Positions 46,536 to 60,156 of a stretch of 64,000 nt of DNA are shown in pieces. The position numbers and the translations under genes are program-made. The notes beneath the pieces were generated by a model. The model was not told the DNA's origin. It ran no database searches and saw nothing but the letters and a program-made list of their open reading frames with translations. How positions within the stretch are numbered: the first letter of the stretch is position 1; every line of letters begins with the position of its first letter. The stretch is from Malurus cyaneus samueli (lineage: Eukaryota > Chordata > Aves > Passeriformes > Maluridae), in the NCBI GenBank assembly GCA_009741485.1, contig CM019218.1, positions 27,874,101 to 27,938,100 of the forward strand, written 5' to 3'.

Positions 46536-49500
46536 TGTAAGATGCAATAAAAACAATTAATGAGTCACTATGGAAAAGCTTGTGAAGACATGAATAATTT
46601 GTGTATTTTATGTAAGGTTCAGATGGCAGTATTATAAATTAAGCAGGGGTCCACACATGGAGTGGAAAAGACTAAAGGAAATACAAAACAGGATCCTCAT
46701 TCCAGTCAATACACAAAGTGGTGCAATAATTTTGTAAAAGAAGTGTATGCACATGCAATTAAAATGTATGGCATAATGCATGAAAATGAGGCAACACAAC
46801 TTCGCTTGGCAAGTTTCCTTCCTGCATTTCCTATCTTGCAAGGCACTTTCAAATACCAGACTCTGCACGTCATTTTTTATATTAGTCTACCAAGAACTGG
46901 ACAACTATAACAGGACAAGAAAACTTGGAGCCAGAAATCAAATGTGAACGTACCTATCCATTTTTGTAATAAACCAGCCCAAGACATTTTTATGGTCAGA
47001 TCCTCAAGTGCTGTGAAACGGTAAAACTGTGCTGAATTCAGTGGAGCTGTATTCAATTTACCCTGGCTCAGGACACGGCCTCTAATCCTTTAACAAGATT
47101 TTAATGTTAGCCATGTGATTTCTATCTTAAAATCCCTACAGACAAGGCTTGGATTGAGCAGGGGTACTGTGGGGAAGAAACCTGAAAAGTTTTTCTTACT
47201 TGTTTTTAAAAATTATTTTTCATTTTTATCCTTGACCATCATGCTGTTCTTCAGAAACTCAATATTCATTTGGAAATAAAAAAGAAAATGTACTGTTGCT
47301 GAAAACTCCTTGAAGCCGTGAAATGAAAGCTAATCCATTTAGCATCTGGGCTGCACTCTTCAATCTGAAGAAGCTCCGGAAGTTTTTATTTCTGCAGAGT
47401 GATTAATTAACTGAAGCACCTAGTAACAAAACCATCATGATAATTAAACTGTCAGTCTTGGGTTTGGTGGTTTCAGATGCTCACCTGCTGTGCTTGGTCA
47501 AGGATTGCATCTGAAGATGCCAGCAGAAACACCAAACCGGATAAATCCAACAGTGGCAGCCAGCCCTTCCATTTATCCAGGTCAAGCCTTACCATCTTGA
47601 ACCGGAAAAATACTAACAAAGCAAAAGCATACCCACCTTCTTATCAGACTTTCAAATATATAAAGGAATCTGAAATTTAGACATTTTAAAAGAAGCACAA
47701 CAAAACACAAGCTATTTCAAGACTGGAACTAGTGAAAAAGATCAACTAGGTATAATAGTCCAATGCCCTTCATGGAAAGCTGCTCTTCTGTAAAAGCCTT
47801 TGAGGTTTTATCAAATCTCCTTTGAAGCACATGTAGATATGCATTAACTACCTCTGGGGTAAATTTTCTCTTCATCTCATTGTCCTTGTTACTTACATTT
47901 TGTTTTAAATTTTATATACACATTTCTCTCCCCTTTCAAGTTATTGTTCCTTAACATGCCATTTCCAACCTCAGTTAATCATCTTTCCTTCTTTTTGGAC
48001 TACTGCCATTTAAATGTTTACAGACTGTTATCATAACTTATTTTCCTTAAGCTCTAGCCATGAAGTACCCTTAGCCTCACACAAAATAGATCACACTTTG
48101 TAATACTTGTTGCTGTCATCATTTCCCGGAGTGTCTCTAAGACACGTGCTGTGCATACTGAACATAATAGCAGACAAATTTATTTACAAGAAGGTAATGT
48201 AAAACAGAAAATTTCTGAAGGATATTCTGAATAGTTTGACTTCTCCAAGTAGCACAGAATTTGGATAATGATAAGAAGTAGAACACCTCATCAACCATTA
48301 CTAATAAGCTAATTAAAATCTTAATTCATATCTGTTTGTTTTCATGAATAGGTCTGCTACTTGTGCAACATTGTTAGATTGAAACCTCATGTCCAATATG
48401 TTATCTCTCACCCCAAATCTTTTCCACATTACTCTTCTTCCTGGAGAATGGTCCTTTGAATTTATGCCAGGCAGTATTTTCTTCCATGTATATAATTTTG
48501 CATTTGCCCACATTAAATTGTGTTCACTTTAATGCTTTCTAGGATCCTCTGATGTTTACTATTTCCAGTCTCTCTTATTTTGGTATCATCTCTAAATATA
48601 TTCACTGCACAATTTCCTTTCTCTTTAAGATCAGTAGAGATACTTTATTTTAATGTCCTGATTTTTAAAGATGCTGAGCACCTGTCTCTCCTGCAAGCTC
48701 TGTTTGTGCCTGTGTATAGAACTGAGTAAGCAAAATTATTTTTTTCAGCTTCATGCCAGAAAAAGGTTGGAAAGATATTCCTTCTGTATCAACTTAAACC
48801 TAAATTAATATTTATTTTCTTTCTAAAATGTAAACTGAAAAACATTAATTTTGGATCAACCAAAAGGTTCCTATTAATCTGAGGAAAAACATTTTATTTC
48901 ATTTCCCTTTAAAGAAAAGTTATTTCCCTCAAAACTTAAAAATAGATACATTTTGAAGTGATACAGGATATTGAAAAAAGATCAACGATTTATTCTTTAT
49001 AAAGGGTTAAATGGAATATTCTTTTTCATTTTAGTGCTTAAGCAGGTGTCATAAACTTGACATAAATTCTTAATTTCTTTTCTTTATTTTAATCTACCAA
49101 AAACTAGGGATGATACAACGTGATTTCAGAAAACTGAGTGATAAAACAATCAATTCAAGAATGGAGTGCTAAAATAATTAGTGTAGGAGTCTCCACTTCC
49201 AGATGCTCTTCCGTGAGGTAGGTCGCTTACATGGCTCAGCTGGAAGCTTCTCTCCTTCCAGGCTGGGCGCCCAAATCCCTGCTTTGGTCAGGTTTCTCTT
49301 CCCAGTCCTTGCTTGACACTGACTTCAAAATGCTTTTAGCTTTTTAATTTTTTCTCTGGAAAAACAGAATTGAAACAACTCTAGCAAGCTTCATTTGCTG
49401 TCGAAAATTTGGACTCTACTCCAGTGCTGTTACGGTTGGAATACAGAATTTTCCCATTGCACCACTGATCCCAGGGATACTGTGCCTCAGGACAGGTAGA

Positions 49501-52065
49501 ATTTTCTGCACCCACTACCCATGGGTGCACCCATTACATTAGCTGTCTAATTGCTGGTGTAGCGGGAAAGTTTTTGGAACTGTCATCTTTGGACCAATAC
49601 CCAGCAAAGTGGGAATCCCATGCCACGTTTAAACTAGAAAGAATAAAATTTTTATCTCAATGCAGTTCATCGACACAAAAAAATAGGTTGAAGAGAACAA
49701 TTTTCTCCTAACTTTTTTAACATAGGTGTTCCTTTTGATTGCCATAAGATAATAAATTAAAAATGGACTTAAATTTTGATCCACAGAATATACTACTTGC
49801 TGTCTGATTAAAATCCATGAAACAGCTCTCAGTTTAGCAGAAAAAGAGAATAATCAAGACTCTCTGGCAGAAAAATTTAACCTCACTTGAACCAACCTAC
49901 CAATCACAATTGATAGGTCATTTGTGTAAAGAAATTTTGGACGATGGTTGCATGGTAGAATATTCAGTTTAAGCACTATCCCCACTCTCATATCTACAAT
50001 TAAAACATTATGCCCTTAACTTCCATGACAAGATGGGTTTTCAAAAACCTCTCATGGGAATCAAAACAGTAATTACGTGTTTATCAGGCTCGAGAAGTAT
50101 GAGCTCTCATTTTTATATAGAGCTCATTAAAATAGATTTGGAAGATAAATGCAAATATATGAAGAGGTGGGAAGAATCCCTGGGTAGAAAGATTTCATTC
50201 AAAGAGTGGTCTGTAATTTGGCACAGAGCAACTTCTCCTTCCATAACTATTATTAAAAGAGAGTCATGTTTCTCACCTCTCCACGCACTACAATAATACA
50301 CACAATTTTTTCCGAGTCTGGCAATAGGATGAAGAGAGGAATAAAAGATTTGCTCCTGCATTTGGTAAGCATGGCCTTATAACCCAGCTGGTGACCCTGT
50401 GTCAACATTAAATTCTGAAGTTGTGGAACTATCGGAGTTAGAATGCCTCATTTACTCTCTGTTGAATTAGGGAAACATTCAGTGAAAGACTATCTGTCAT
50501 AGTAAATATTTTGAGTCCATTTCACTGACTAGATCTTCTGTCCTAGGTTATGATGCATGGCTGTTAGAGGATGGTACGGGTAAGCCACAAGTGTGAGATA
50601 CCAGGGTTCATCTGCATCCATGCAGACAACTTGGCCCCTTGTTTAATGGATATATTGCCCATTGCCTGATGTTGGAACAGGACTATATTTGGTTGTATAT
50701 TTTCTAGTGTTCTGTTCAGCGTGGTTTTAAATCTCTTGTGCACTGAGGCCACCTTTTTCTTTACCTCTAAAAGATATTTTTACTTCTACTAATAGGTCTT
50801 GCTATTGAGAAGTCATAGCTTGTAAATAATTAAGGAGCCTTAAATATGGTCACAATTTGATTTCTGAAATCTATGAATGGGTTTCAAAGTTCAAAAAGCT
50901 CATTATTTGGCCATTTGCTCTATCTTGAACAATCCTAAATTATAATCCTCAGTTGTATGAGGTTACTAATATACAAGAACTATTCCTACTGATGTCAATG
51001 GCAAAATTACTTCTGTTTTAACAGAAAGTTTTTTAGATTTCGAGGCCAGAAGACATGACAATCAGCAAAAGTGCCACCTAACTTTTACGTTATGCTCATA
51101 ATTTCTGTTTAAGATACTCTGCATTTGGGAAAAGCCCCATTTTGTTTTGAAGATTGCAAATAACAAGTATCCACCATTTCCTGACAGATAGTACCACAAC
51201 TTAATAAACATAACTTTTAAAGTATATTTCTAATTGAATTTTGTATTTCAACATCCTCAAACTACTCAAACTACTTTTTGTGTTGCACTATTTTCTATTA
51301 TTAGGGATATCTTCTTCATGTTGTTCCTTGAAGACTATAATCTAATAATCTGTTATATTTTATCTTCATTAAGAAAACAGATTGATTTTTATCCTGACTA
51401 CAACAGATGCAGGTATATTTAACAATCAAACCTATAATACTATCACCAAACAAGATGAAGATGGAGTGTTTTCCACACAACCACATTCCTTTATATTATG
51501 TTATCACCTTCAATCCTTTGCTGGTTACATCATATTATTACCACTACTTAATTCAGGATTCATGTCAGCAGTGTAGGCTAGAGCCACGCAGACTTTTCTT
51601 TTTAAGATGTTGGCACAATATTATTTTTTTTTAAGGTCTATGAAATGCCAACAATATTATCTTGTGGAGTTTCTTAGACAACGTCTTAGACAATGTCCCC
51701 TCTATTGTTACTAATGGATTTATTTCTCTTTTCTGTGAAATGCAAAAATATTATCTTTCCAGAAAACAAATAGTTGTTGAATGCTTCTTTCTCTTCTACA
51801 GACTGATAATTTTACATTTGTTGCATAGTAGACATCTGTCATCACTAAGTACCCTTGTTTCTTGTATACTACAAAACCAACAGTAATATTTTTATGAACA
51901 CCATAGGACATAGAGTTTTTAGATATTACAGTTATTTGCTGTATATTCTGAATTTTTCTGTTGTTACTGATTTTTACTCACTATAATCAATGTCTCATTT
52001 CCCCTCTGTATATAATATTTAAAGATCTTTTGACTCCTGATTGATACAGTTTTCAGTTTTGAAAC
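46536..52065. other. Unique AT-rich DNA, gene-free
   Basis: No gene recognised. A likely ancient LINE relic lies near 46990-47095. The small frames present have no motifs. Confidence 0.6.
46990..47095 (+). mobile_element. Ancient CR1/L3-like LINE 3' relic
   Basis: The segment reads TCAGATCCTCAAGTGCTGTG, then TGAATTCAGTGGAGCTGTAT, TCAATTTACCCTGGCTCAGG and ACACGGCC. The combination of CAGATCCTCA, TTCAGTGGAGCT, AATTTAC-CC-GCT and GGA-ACGGCC matches an old LINE 3' end widespread in birds, crocodilians and turtles. The family assignment is approximate. Confidence 0.5.
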
Positions 52066-52140
52066 CAACTTTCCTTCCCTCCTTCCTGCCTTCCTTCCTG
52101 CCTGCCTGCCTTCCTTCCTTCCTATCTGCCTGCCTGCCTT
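52066..52140 (+). repeat. CCTT / CCTGC imperfect microsatellite
   Basis: Interspersed CCTT and CTGC units run over about 75 bases. The apparent Lys-Glu-Gly-Arg repeat frame on the - strand is a translation of this repeat, not a protein gene. Confidence 0.95.
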
Positions 52141-55100
52141 GGTTTTTCTTTTTCTTTTTTGGTAGTCTATAAATTGTTTTCAAACAGGTCCCAATTATCA
52201 CGTATATCTATTTTTAAACAATCTATTCTTCTCAAATCTGTCCAAAGCTGGATTTAACTGTACATTTGTGTATATCTCCTACCCCAGGGGTCAGCCACTC
52301 TCTGTGAGTGATAAATGGAGAGGTTTAGAATGTCCCCCAGCAGGGTTGGTCCCCAGCCATGAGCAATGAGCTGTGAGATCTGGAGAAAGGTAGTGTTTCC
52401 TAGTTCTTACTTCCTACTGAGTTCTGAAACTGGCAGGAGCTGGGAGTCCTAACTCAGAGACAAGACAAGGTGGAAAGAAAAATACAACCTGATATATCAC
52501 TCCAGAAAGATGTCTGGCTGTTTTATTACAGAATGGGCCTGTAGTTTGTTTGCACATAAATAGGAAGTTATACTGCGCCCACTAATACCTTGATAACTGT
52601 TGGTAAATCCTTCTTTATCCATAAAATCAAAGTTACTTCTAGAACTTACTTGAAGTTTTTAAAATACTTCAATTAAAATGCTGTCCAGAGTTTTTGGAGA
52701 CTCCAAGGATCTTTCAGTGGGTAAATTTTCCTGTACATAACTCCTGATTAGCATACCCACAAAGCAATTTTTCTACCTAGCCATTGCAGATAGATTTTTG
52801 AAGAGCTATTTATCCTCTTCCTGAATTCCATCTGGTAGCCTGCTGCTAACTTCTGCATCATTACTTCATCTCAAGATTTATCATTTAATACGTTGACCAA
52901 TAAACATTGCAAGTATTTTTTTTTTTTACTCTGTCAAAAATTTTGGACCAAATAATGCTGTCATTCGTGTACCCTATCCATTACTTTTCCTGACATTTTC
53001 TTCTCTTTCCTAACAGTTTATAGCCTGTGATTTTAGCCAGCATTTCAGTGATATGAATCATTCCAATGGATGTGGTATTAATCATATATAATTGCTCTCT
53101 ATAAATTAGTGTATCTATCACATTTTGTTTATTACTCAGACTAGCATTGGCAATTAGGCAACTAAATATTTTAAATTTTTTTTATGTCTCTTGGTGCCTT
53201 AATTATTTACACACATTCTGTTTTGAATGAAAGTTGCATGTCTGAGCATATACACTGTGTTCTAGCCGTGGGCAACATCACTTTAGATGCAAACCTAAAG
53301 CTTTCCCAGCTACTTCAGCTGTTTTGTCACCACATGGAAGATCCTGAGTGTGTGTGTCTGTGTGCTGTCTATTGGACAGGCTTCCATAATTACTCAGCTG
53401 GTTTTTAGCATGTTATTTTTAGAAGTTGGGTTAAATGTTATAACATCATTAAAGAATTTTCATTAATTTAAGAGTTTGGAGTTTTCTCCCCTTATCAAGA
53501 ACAAGTGATGCAGGCATTGTGAAAGTGCTATTGCGTTCCATTGGTCAGCACACAATTTTTTAAGTAATTTAAATTTCCATACAAACAACACAGCACTAAT
53601 TAAGATTTTGGATGTGAGATAGTGAAAAGGAAAAACAGAAATTTAATACCAAAAGGCAACAATGGACTTGGCTCTTGACAGGTTGAGAGAGATACTTTGA
53701 GTTTTAGTATATTACAAGAACAGCACAAATATGCTGAAACATGCTCAAACATAACTATAGATGAGCATACAGAGCTTTTTAGCTTCCAGGCTGCCAGCAT
53801 TCTCAGTAGTTGGCTCCATCTTAACACAGCTTTACATTGTTAAAGCTTTCCAAGTTTATAAATATCTTGGAATCCATGATGTCCTGCCAATTTCCTTCAT
53901 TTTTATTCTAGACATCAGTGGTTTCTGGCATAAAATTTGGTGTATGAACTGAGGATCTGTCTACACATATGTAGGTATCCATACTCTCATACCCTCTACC
54001 CTTATACATGCCAGTCATATACACTAAGGCTGAGCCAGCCAATTCTCCTGAAAGAGTGGGGAATTGCATTTGTTTTGCATCTTGGATGTAATTTGTTAGG
54101 ATTACCTGGACTCATCTATAAACAGGTGGTTAGTAAACTTCTATTTACAGTTACCTATATCTGTGGATTCTGGTCCTTCAACATCCTTAATATAAATGCA
54201 TTTTCTCATTTTATAGAACTTTATATCCATGTAATTTTTTCCCTGCTTCTAGTTCTCACGAGCACTGCTCAGGTAAAGACATAGCAGATCCCCACCTCTT
54301 TGCCAAACCAAGGATTATCCTCATACCAGCAGTTGGACAACCAGAGGAATATAACAATATTCTTGTTCATTTCTGGAGGTGATATTCATCTGAGTATGAT
54401 TTAGCATGAAAATATTTACTACTCTGAGGTCATGGGAAAGCAGCGGGGGTCACTGACACCTTACTGGACCAATCTCTTTGTTGAGCCTAGACCAAACACT
54501 TGCAGAAGCTGTACTATGAAAATGAGGATGCAAATCCAATGTTCAGAGACTTATCTTCATGTCCTGGGTTGTCTCTATTCGGTGGTAGGTACTTGACCAA
54601 AGTTTTTCAATGCACTATGAAGAGCTTAAAATACAAGTCACCTGCTCTCTACCCAGCAGCATGACATGCAGAAAAAGAGATATGATAATACTGAAGAGGA
54701 ATTCCAGGAACAGACTGCACCCATCTCAGTGCAGGCTTATTCACATCCTCATAAAGCTGGATGTTTTAGAAGATATCTGAGAACACGTAGTTGAGTGAAC
54801 TCACACAGACAGCCACTTGCTACATCTGTAATCATCTAATTTTAAAAGGAAGGTGTTTTCCGTGTTATAATTACAAAAGGTGTTTAAAAGTTGAGCATGT
54901 TCAGCTTCGGGCAGAGGTTATGCTATTCATTTCTAAAAATAGCTTGTTATCTCCTCCTTAGGTATCATAAATTAACATTACAAAGTGGCCATCAAGCATA
55001 GGAAAAGGTGACAAAGCCAAATACTGCGTATTTCAGAAGACAATTTTTGCTGTGTTTAATACTCACAGGATGGCAGGTTTAGCAGGTAAAGGATACAGAA

Positions 55101-58100
55101 CTTTGAGAGAGGAATAATTTTTGCTCCAGTGCTACCAAATGCTTGCCAGCAGTTTAAAATTCTCCTGAATATTAACTGTGGAGCCTCTGCTGAAGTCCGC
55201 AGATATTGCAGTCCACTGCTCATCTTCCCTGCTCTGTCACTCCACTGAAATCCTGTGTGGCATTGATAACTTCAATTTTGTGCTACTAAATGGTCACTGT
55301 CTAGTTCAGCACTTACTGAGTTCCTCCTCTCTGTGATCGTAGACAGGATGCTTTTCAGGCATCCAAACAGGTCTGTGTCATCAGCTGGTTGACAAGTTAG
55401 ACCTTCACTTCATTCATGGATACACTCCTTCATCCCTTCATCATGCATGCTTGCTGATACAGGCTTATTTTATTCTGTTTTTCATTCTACTCTCAATAAT
55501 TTCTTAATATTTTGGCAAATTTAAAAAAAGAAGAAGAAGAAGGAGAAGCTAGGCCATAAAAGTTTGTATATTGGAAAGAGCAGGTTTGTTTGGACTTCTT
55601 TTTAAAAATGAAAAAAACATTTCAAAAAGAAAAAAAAAACCTTTAAAAAAACCTTAATTTTACTTCAAGATACCAAACCCCATTTTTTCACTTTTTTTTC
55701 CCTTTATTCCTCTTTTCTTGCATTTGTAGGTGCATGTTCAAGCAGCCATGAGGGTGAAACTTGGCAGAGACCTTTACAGCAAAGATGTCATGATTACAAA
55801 AAGTACTAGGAAAGTAGCAGTACTAGAGGTATCTCTCTAGGCTGAAGAAGTAGATGGCATAAAATAAGGGCTGATGAAAATATTCACTAGGCAGATACAA
55901 ATTTAAGAAAGAGATCTGGGCTCCATTTGGATGGAAGAACACATTGAGATCTAACATCTTTTAATTTCTAATCTGCTTGAGCTATTTTATTGTTCTGCAT
56001 CAATTTAAAAAAAAATCCTTTCCTTTCCTTTGTAATAATAGCTTTTCAAATGAAAAGATGTGCATAAATGAGGAAAATAAGTTTATTTTAAAGTGCAAAT
56101 CTCTGAATACCCAGCTCCCTAAATACAAAGCTCATCGATAGGTAGTATTGACATTGGGATGCACTAGTATAAAATTGCTTTCAACCGCTCCTCTTCACAA
56201 AAGCACACTGCGAAAAGAAAAGCTTGCAATTACTAGAAACTTAAAATGCATATGGCAAAAAGAAATTAAACAAACAAGCAACAAAAAAAAGCACAGCATT
56301 CAAATGTAATTAATTAAGCATGACGTATCTTTCCCATCTATTACTCATCATCATCAACCTGTGTTGACAGGATGTGGGCAAAGACAGCAGCCAACCTATC
56401 CTTTGCTTGCCTTGAGCGTCTGCCACAGCGGATGCAAGGTGATGACAGGATACATTCAGGTTGCCACTGTTGGGCTGGCAGACCCACTGTCCTGGATCAA
56501 CCCCATGACTGATTAGCCACCATTACCCTACAGTGTGCTCTGTAGCAAGTCCCGATCATGCATAAAGCTTTTGTCACTTTGGAAATGAGTAGATAATTCA
56601 GATGGCATTGTATTCCCATGCCTTTTCCAGGTGGTATTAAAGCTCACACTGTAAGTCCTAAAATGCTGTAAAATTCTTCATCTTGTTTGTCTGTCTAGTG
56701 AGCCAAACCTAAAATGAGTGAAGTCAATGAGACCACTTCATTGAGTGGGAGAGGTGATGGTTCATTTCCTAAGAGACAACTCCTCATATTTTCTAGAGAA
56801 AAAAAATCAAACCAAACCAAACCAACCAACCTACAAACTAACCCCCCAAAACATTATAATTCTTGTTTGCACATTGGTACTATAAAAACAGTGGTCTTCA
56901 TGGGTGTTTGCTTGATCTGTAATATTTTAGGCATATATCAATAACCCCAAGTAAATAACATGGTTGATCTAAATCTGCAGGGTCTGATGAAGTAGATGAT
57001 ATAGAATGTACTTATATTTCAACAATAGCATTTCACTCTTTTTTTCCGGTATATTTTAAAATTATGAATGTGTTTCTCCATTTGGAGTAATGATTTCATT
57101 AGTCTTATTCAATTGTTGCAATTTGGTATCAGCATAAATATAATAAACTTGTCATCAGGTGTTTTAACATCTGTTTTAAAATTTACATTCTATATAATAT
57201 TATTTCATGTATGCATATAAAAGAATAGTTCTTATTATTGTCAGGTTGTTACAATGTTCAGACAGGGATTACTGTGTTTGATGAAAGAGTAAAAACAATT
57301 GGATGTCTAATTCTTCATTAGTCTTTTCCTTTCTGTAATGAGCAAAGGTGTAAATATTAACACCTCTGATTTTCAAGCATTAGTTTAACATATCATCCAT
57401 AAATTCAATTTCATAAAGGCAACCTACTTCAAAATTAAACTGTTTCACCCTTAGTGAGTAATTTGACTTGAATCTTTGATTTAGTCATATTTTGGTGCAT
57501 AAGATTTCTGTTTCTGAAATATACTCAACCATAGCCTTTTTGATTTTGTTGTGCTAATTTATAATATTTGAAATGGCATTTTCCAAATTATTCAAAGATA
57601 ATGGATTAATTTCTGTTATTATTTGTTTGTATAATTTTCTCTTTATAAATTATTTGTTGCAGCCTTTGTATTGTTTTTCTGCTTGTAATTGACAGCTTTA
57701 TAATACCTAAGGGCATATTTGAGGTCTCTTTCTCTTTTCAAACACTCTTCCCTATCCATAGCAATGGCTGTTTTTTCTTTGTTTCTTTGCTGTGTGTGGA
57801 AAGCAGATCAGAGGGTGCTACTGAATGTGGTAGAATATTACATTCTGTTGCAACTAGCAGTTTACTTAAGCTATGTAACTAAGTGCCCTGTAAAAGCAAA
57901 ATGTAATTGCCCTGGCAAATCTGATGTTTTCATAAATCATGAGCAAAACTTTTAAGGTTGTGAAAACCTAAAATATTTGTATCCACTTTTTAATTGTTGA
58001 TGTGCTGATGTCAAGCCACCATGCAGTGTATTTTTAGTAGCTCTCTCCATGACTAGTTATGTGTAGAAATAAGAAGTAAGGGGTATCACTCCTGGCAGAA

Positions 58101-60094
58101 CTGGAGTGAATTAGAAATTCTTTTTTTGAGACATTTTAAAATATGCACTTTTTTAACCACCTTTAAATCTACCTCTTGCTATATTTTGCAAGTGTAGGGA
58201 TTTAATGCATGATGCCTACATATGTGTACATAATATTCTCTACCTTTTGTCTTTAATATTCCTTCATTTTTAATTATTAAAGATAAGTATTTGAATTATA
58301 AATATTCTAGTTATACAGGAATAGGCAAAGCAGGCACATACCCTCAGGCAAAATTCTTCCATTATCCATAATCCTTCTGCCTCCTGCCTCCATTTCTCTA
58401 CCTCCTATCTTTATGTCGTCTCAAAAAACACAGAGGCATTCTTTTAAACTAACCTTCTCCTCCCCACTTAAACCATAGAAATCCCTTCTCAATATGTATA
58501 GGAGCCTATTCCTTGAAGTGGGATGTCATACTTGTCCTAAATATAATAAAGTGCTATCTTCAAGGCATTTCTGCATCCAAAACACTCCCCAGAAACCTGC
58601 CTAGTCCTCCCATCTAACCAGCCTGAATGTCACAAATCATAGCACAGAAGCTGCTTTATAGTGAATCATTAACATTGTCAGGAATGAGTTGGCAAGGAAA
58701 AAAAAGCTTTCCATTAGAGAACTGAGGAAGAATATACAAATGACAGCATTGTCATTTCTCTAACATTGTTTTATAAAGTGCACAACTGATTAGGAAGAGA
58801 TTATTATAGAATATATATGCTGTGTATGCATACATGACAATTTTGTTTTCATCCCGTACTGTTTATAAGTATGTATGGATGTGCTTTATATTCGATGTCT
58901 TACTTTAGGTTTTTGAATTATGTGAGTAACAGTTTCATTATATTCACAGATTCTATACACTTAACAAATACATCTGGAAACTAAGAGGTACACAAATGCA
59001 AGATAGGTGTGGAAGATGTTTCTAATCTACATAAAGATTAATAAAGACATTCCTAACTCCTGCTAGAAGATATCTGAAAAGGTCCTTTAGAATAATATCA
59101 CCTCAGTATAAAGAGACTGTTATCTGATTACAGCTTGGAAGTGTGTGATTGTAATGTAGATGCTTTCTTGTCAATTTTTCTGTTTGGCACAGCTTGAATG
59201 GGATAATATGCACTTATAACATGTAATACAATTAGTTCTCTTTTGAGCATCAAATATTGTAAAGAAAGTCATTTTGATCAATACATGTGATGCTTTTTAT
59301 ATAAAAACCTAATATATTTGTGTTGAAAAGTGTGAGGATATACAGTATATGCCTAAAAAAAGGAAGATTGATTTTCAAAGAGCAAGTTAATTTGCTTTGA
59401 CAACAGCCGTAGCTTTCTTTAAATAGTTGTAAATAGTAATAAAAAGTATGTAAAGCAGAAAGTACTTAAAATTTCTCAAGCATTTATGAAAATAATTTTA
59501 GAGTGGTTTTGTTTGTCTTAGATGGTCATTTGCATGGTTAGGTCATGCTTACTACCCTGCTTCAATATAAACCTGGAGTATTTAAGCCATTTCAGCTGAG
59601 TTTTGAATTTATCCTCACGCCACTGAGCTCAGGATCTGCCTGTATGCTGCATAGTAATTGCTAGCCAAAACTAACAATTCCCTAAACTTTCAGTCTCCTA
59701 CTGATACTTAGGTGTGGTGTGAGTGACAGCATTACGCAGGCAGAGGGAATCTATTTTTTTTCTCCTCTCAAATAGGTTGATTGTGCAAGAGCTCCTTCAG
59801 ACAGAACAATTTGCATGGTATCCATCAACACACAAACTACTTCCTTCACATGGAAACTGACAGGAATATACAGGCTCCAAAGTACTGGGAACAACTTGGT
59901 ATCTAAGACATGGCAGCCTAATCATGCTAATAGTCACATGATGTTACCTCTGTAATCACAACAGCTTCTCCCAAAACACATTTGGGGAGCTGGGTGAAAA
60001 GGACACTGTTCTTTTTAACTCTCTTCTGGCACAATGGAAATGATTTTAAAGAACGGTAAGATATGAATGTTAACAGTAATTGTAATAAAAAGAA
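52141..60094. other. Unique AT-rich DNA, gene-free
   Basis: Eight kilobases without a recognised gene. A GAA repeat lies at 55521-55549 and an A/CCAAAC-rich patch at 56798-56855. Between 57000 and 59500 the sequence is markedly AT-rich and free of obvious repeats, which can reflect constraint but is not proof. Frames such as 53937-54284 (115 codons) have no recognisable domain. Confidence 0.6.
55521..55549 (+). repeat. GAA trinucleotide repeat
   Basis: An A-run followed by about five GAA units and a GGA variant. Simple repeat with no associated gene. Confidence 0.85.
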
Positions 60095-60156
60095 TAACAC
60101 CTAATAAAAATAATAACACCTAATAAAAATTATAACACCTAATAAAAATAATAACA
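60095..60156 (+). repeat. 19-bp tandem repeat, about three copies
   Basis: The unit TAACACCTAATAAAAATAA begins at 60095, 60114 and 60133 with one mismatch, and a fourth copy starts at 60152 before diverging. It is AT-rich minisatellite-like DNA. Confidence 0.92.

Noticed and set aside
52019..52201. Lys-Glu-Gly-Arg repeat peptide on the - strand
   Set aside because: It is the translation of the CCTT/CCTGC microsatellite.
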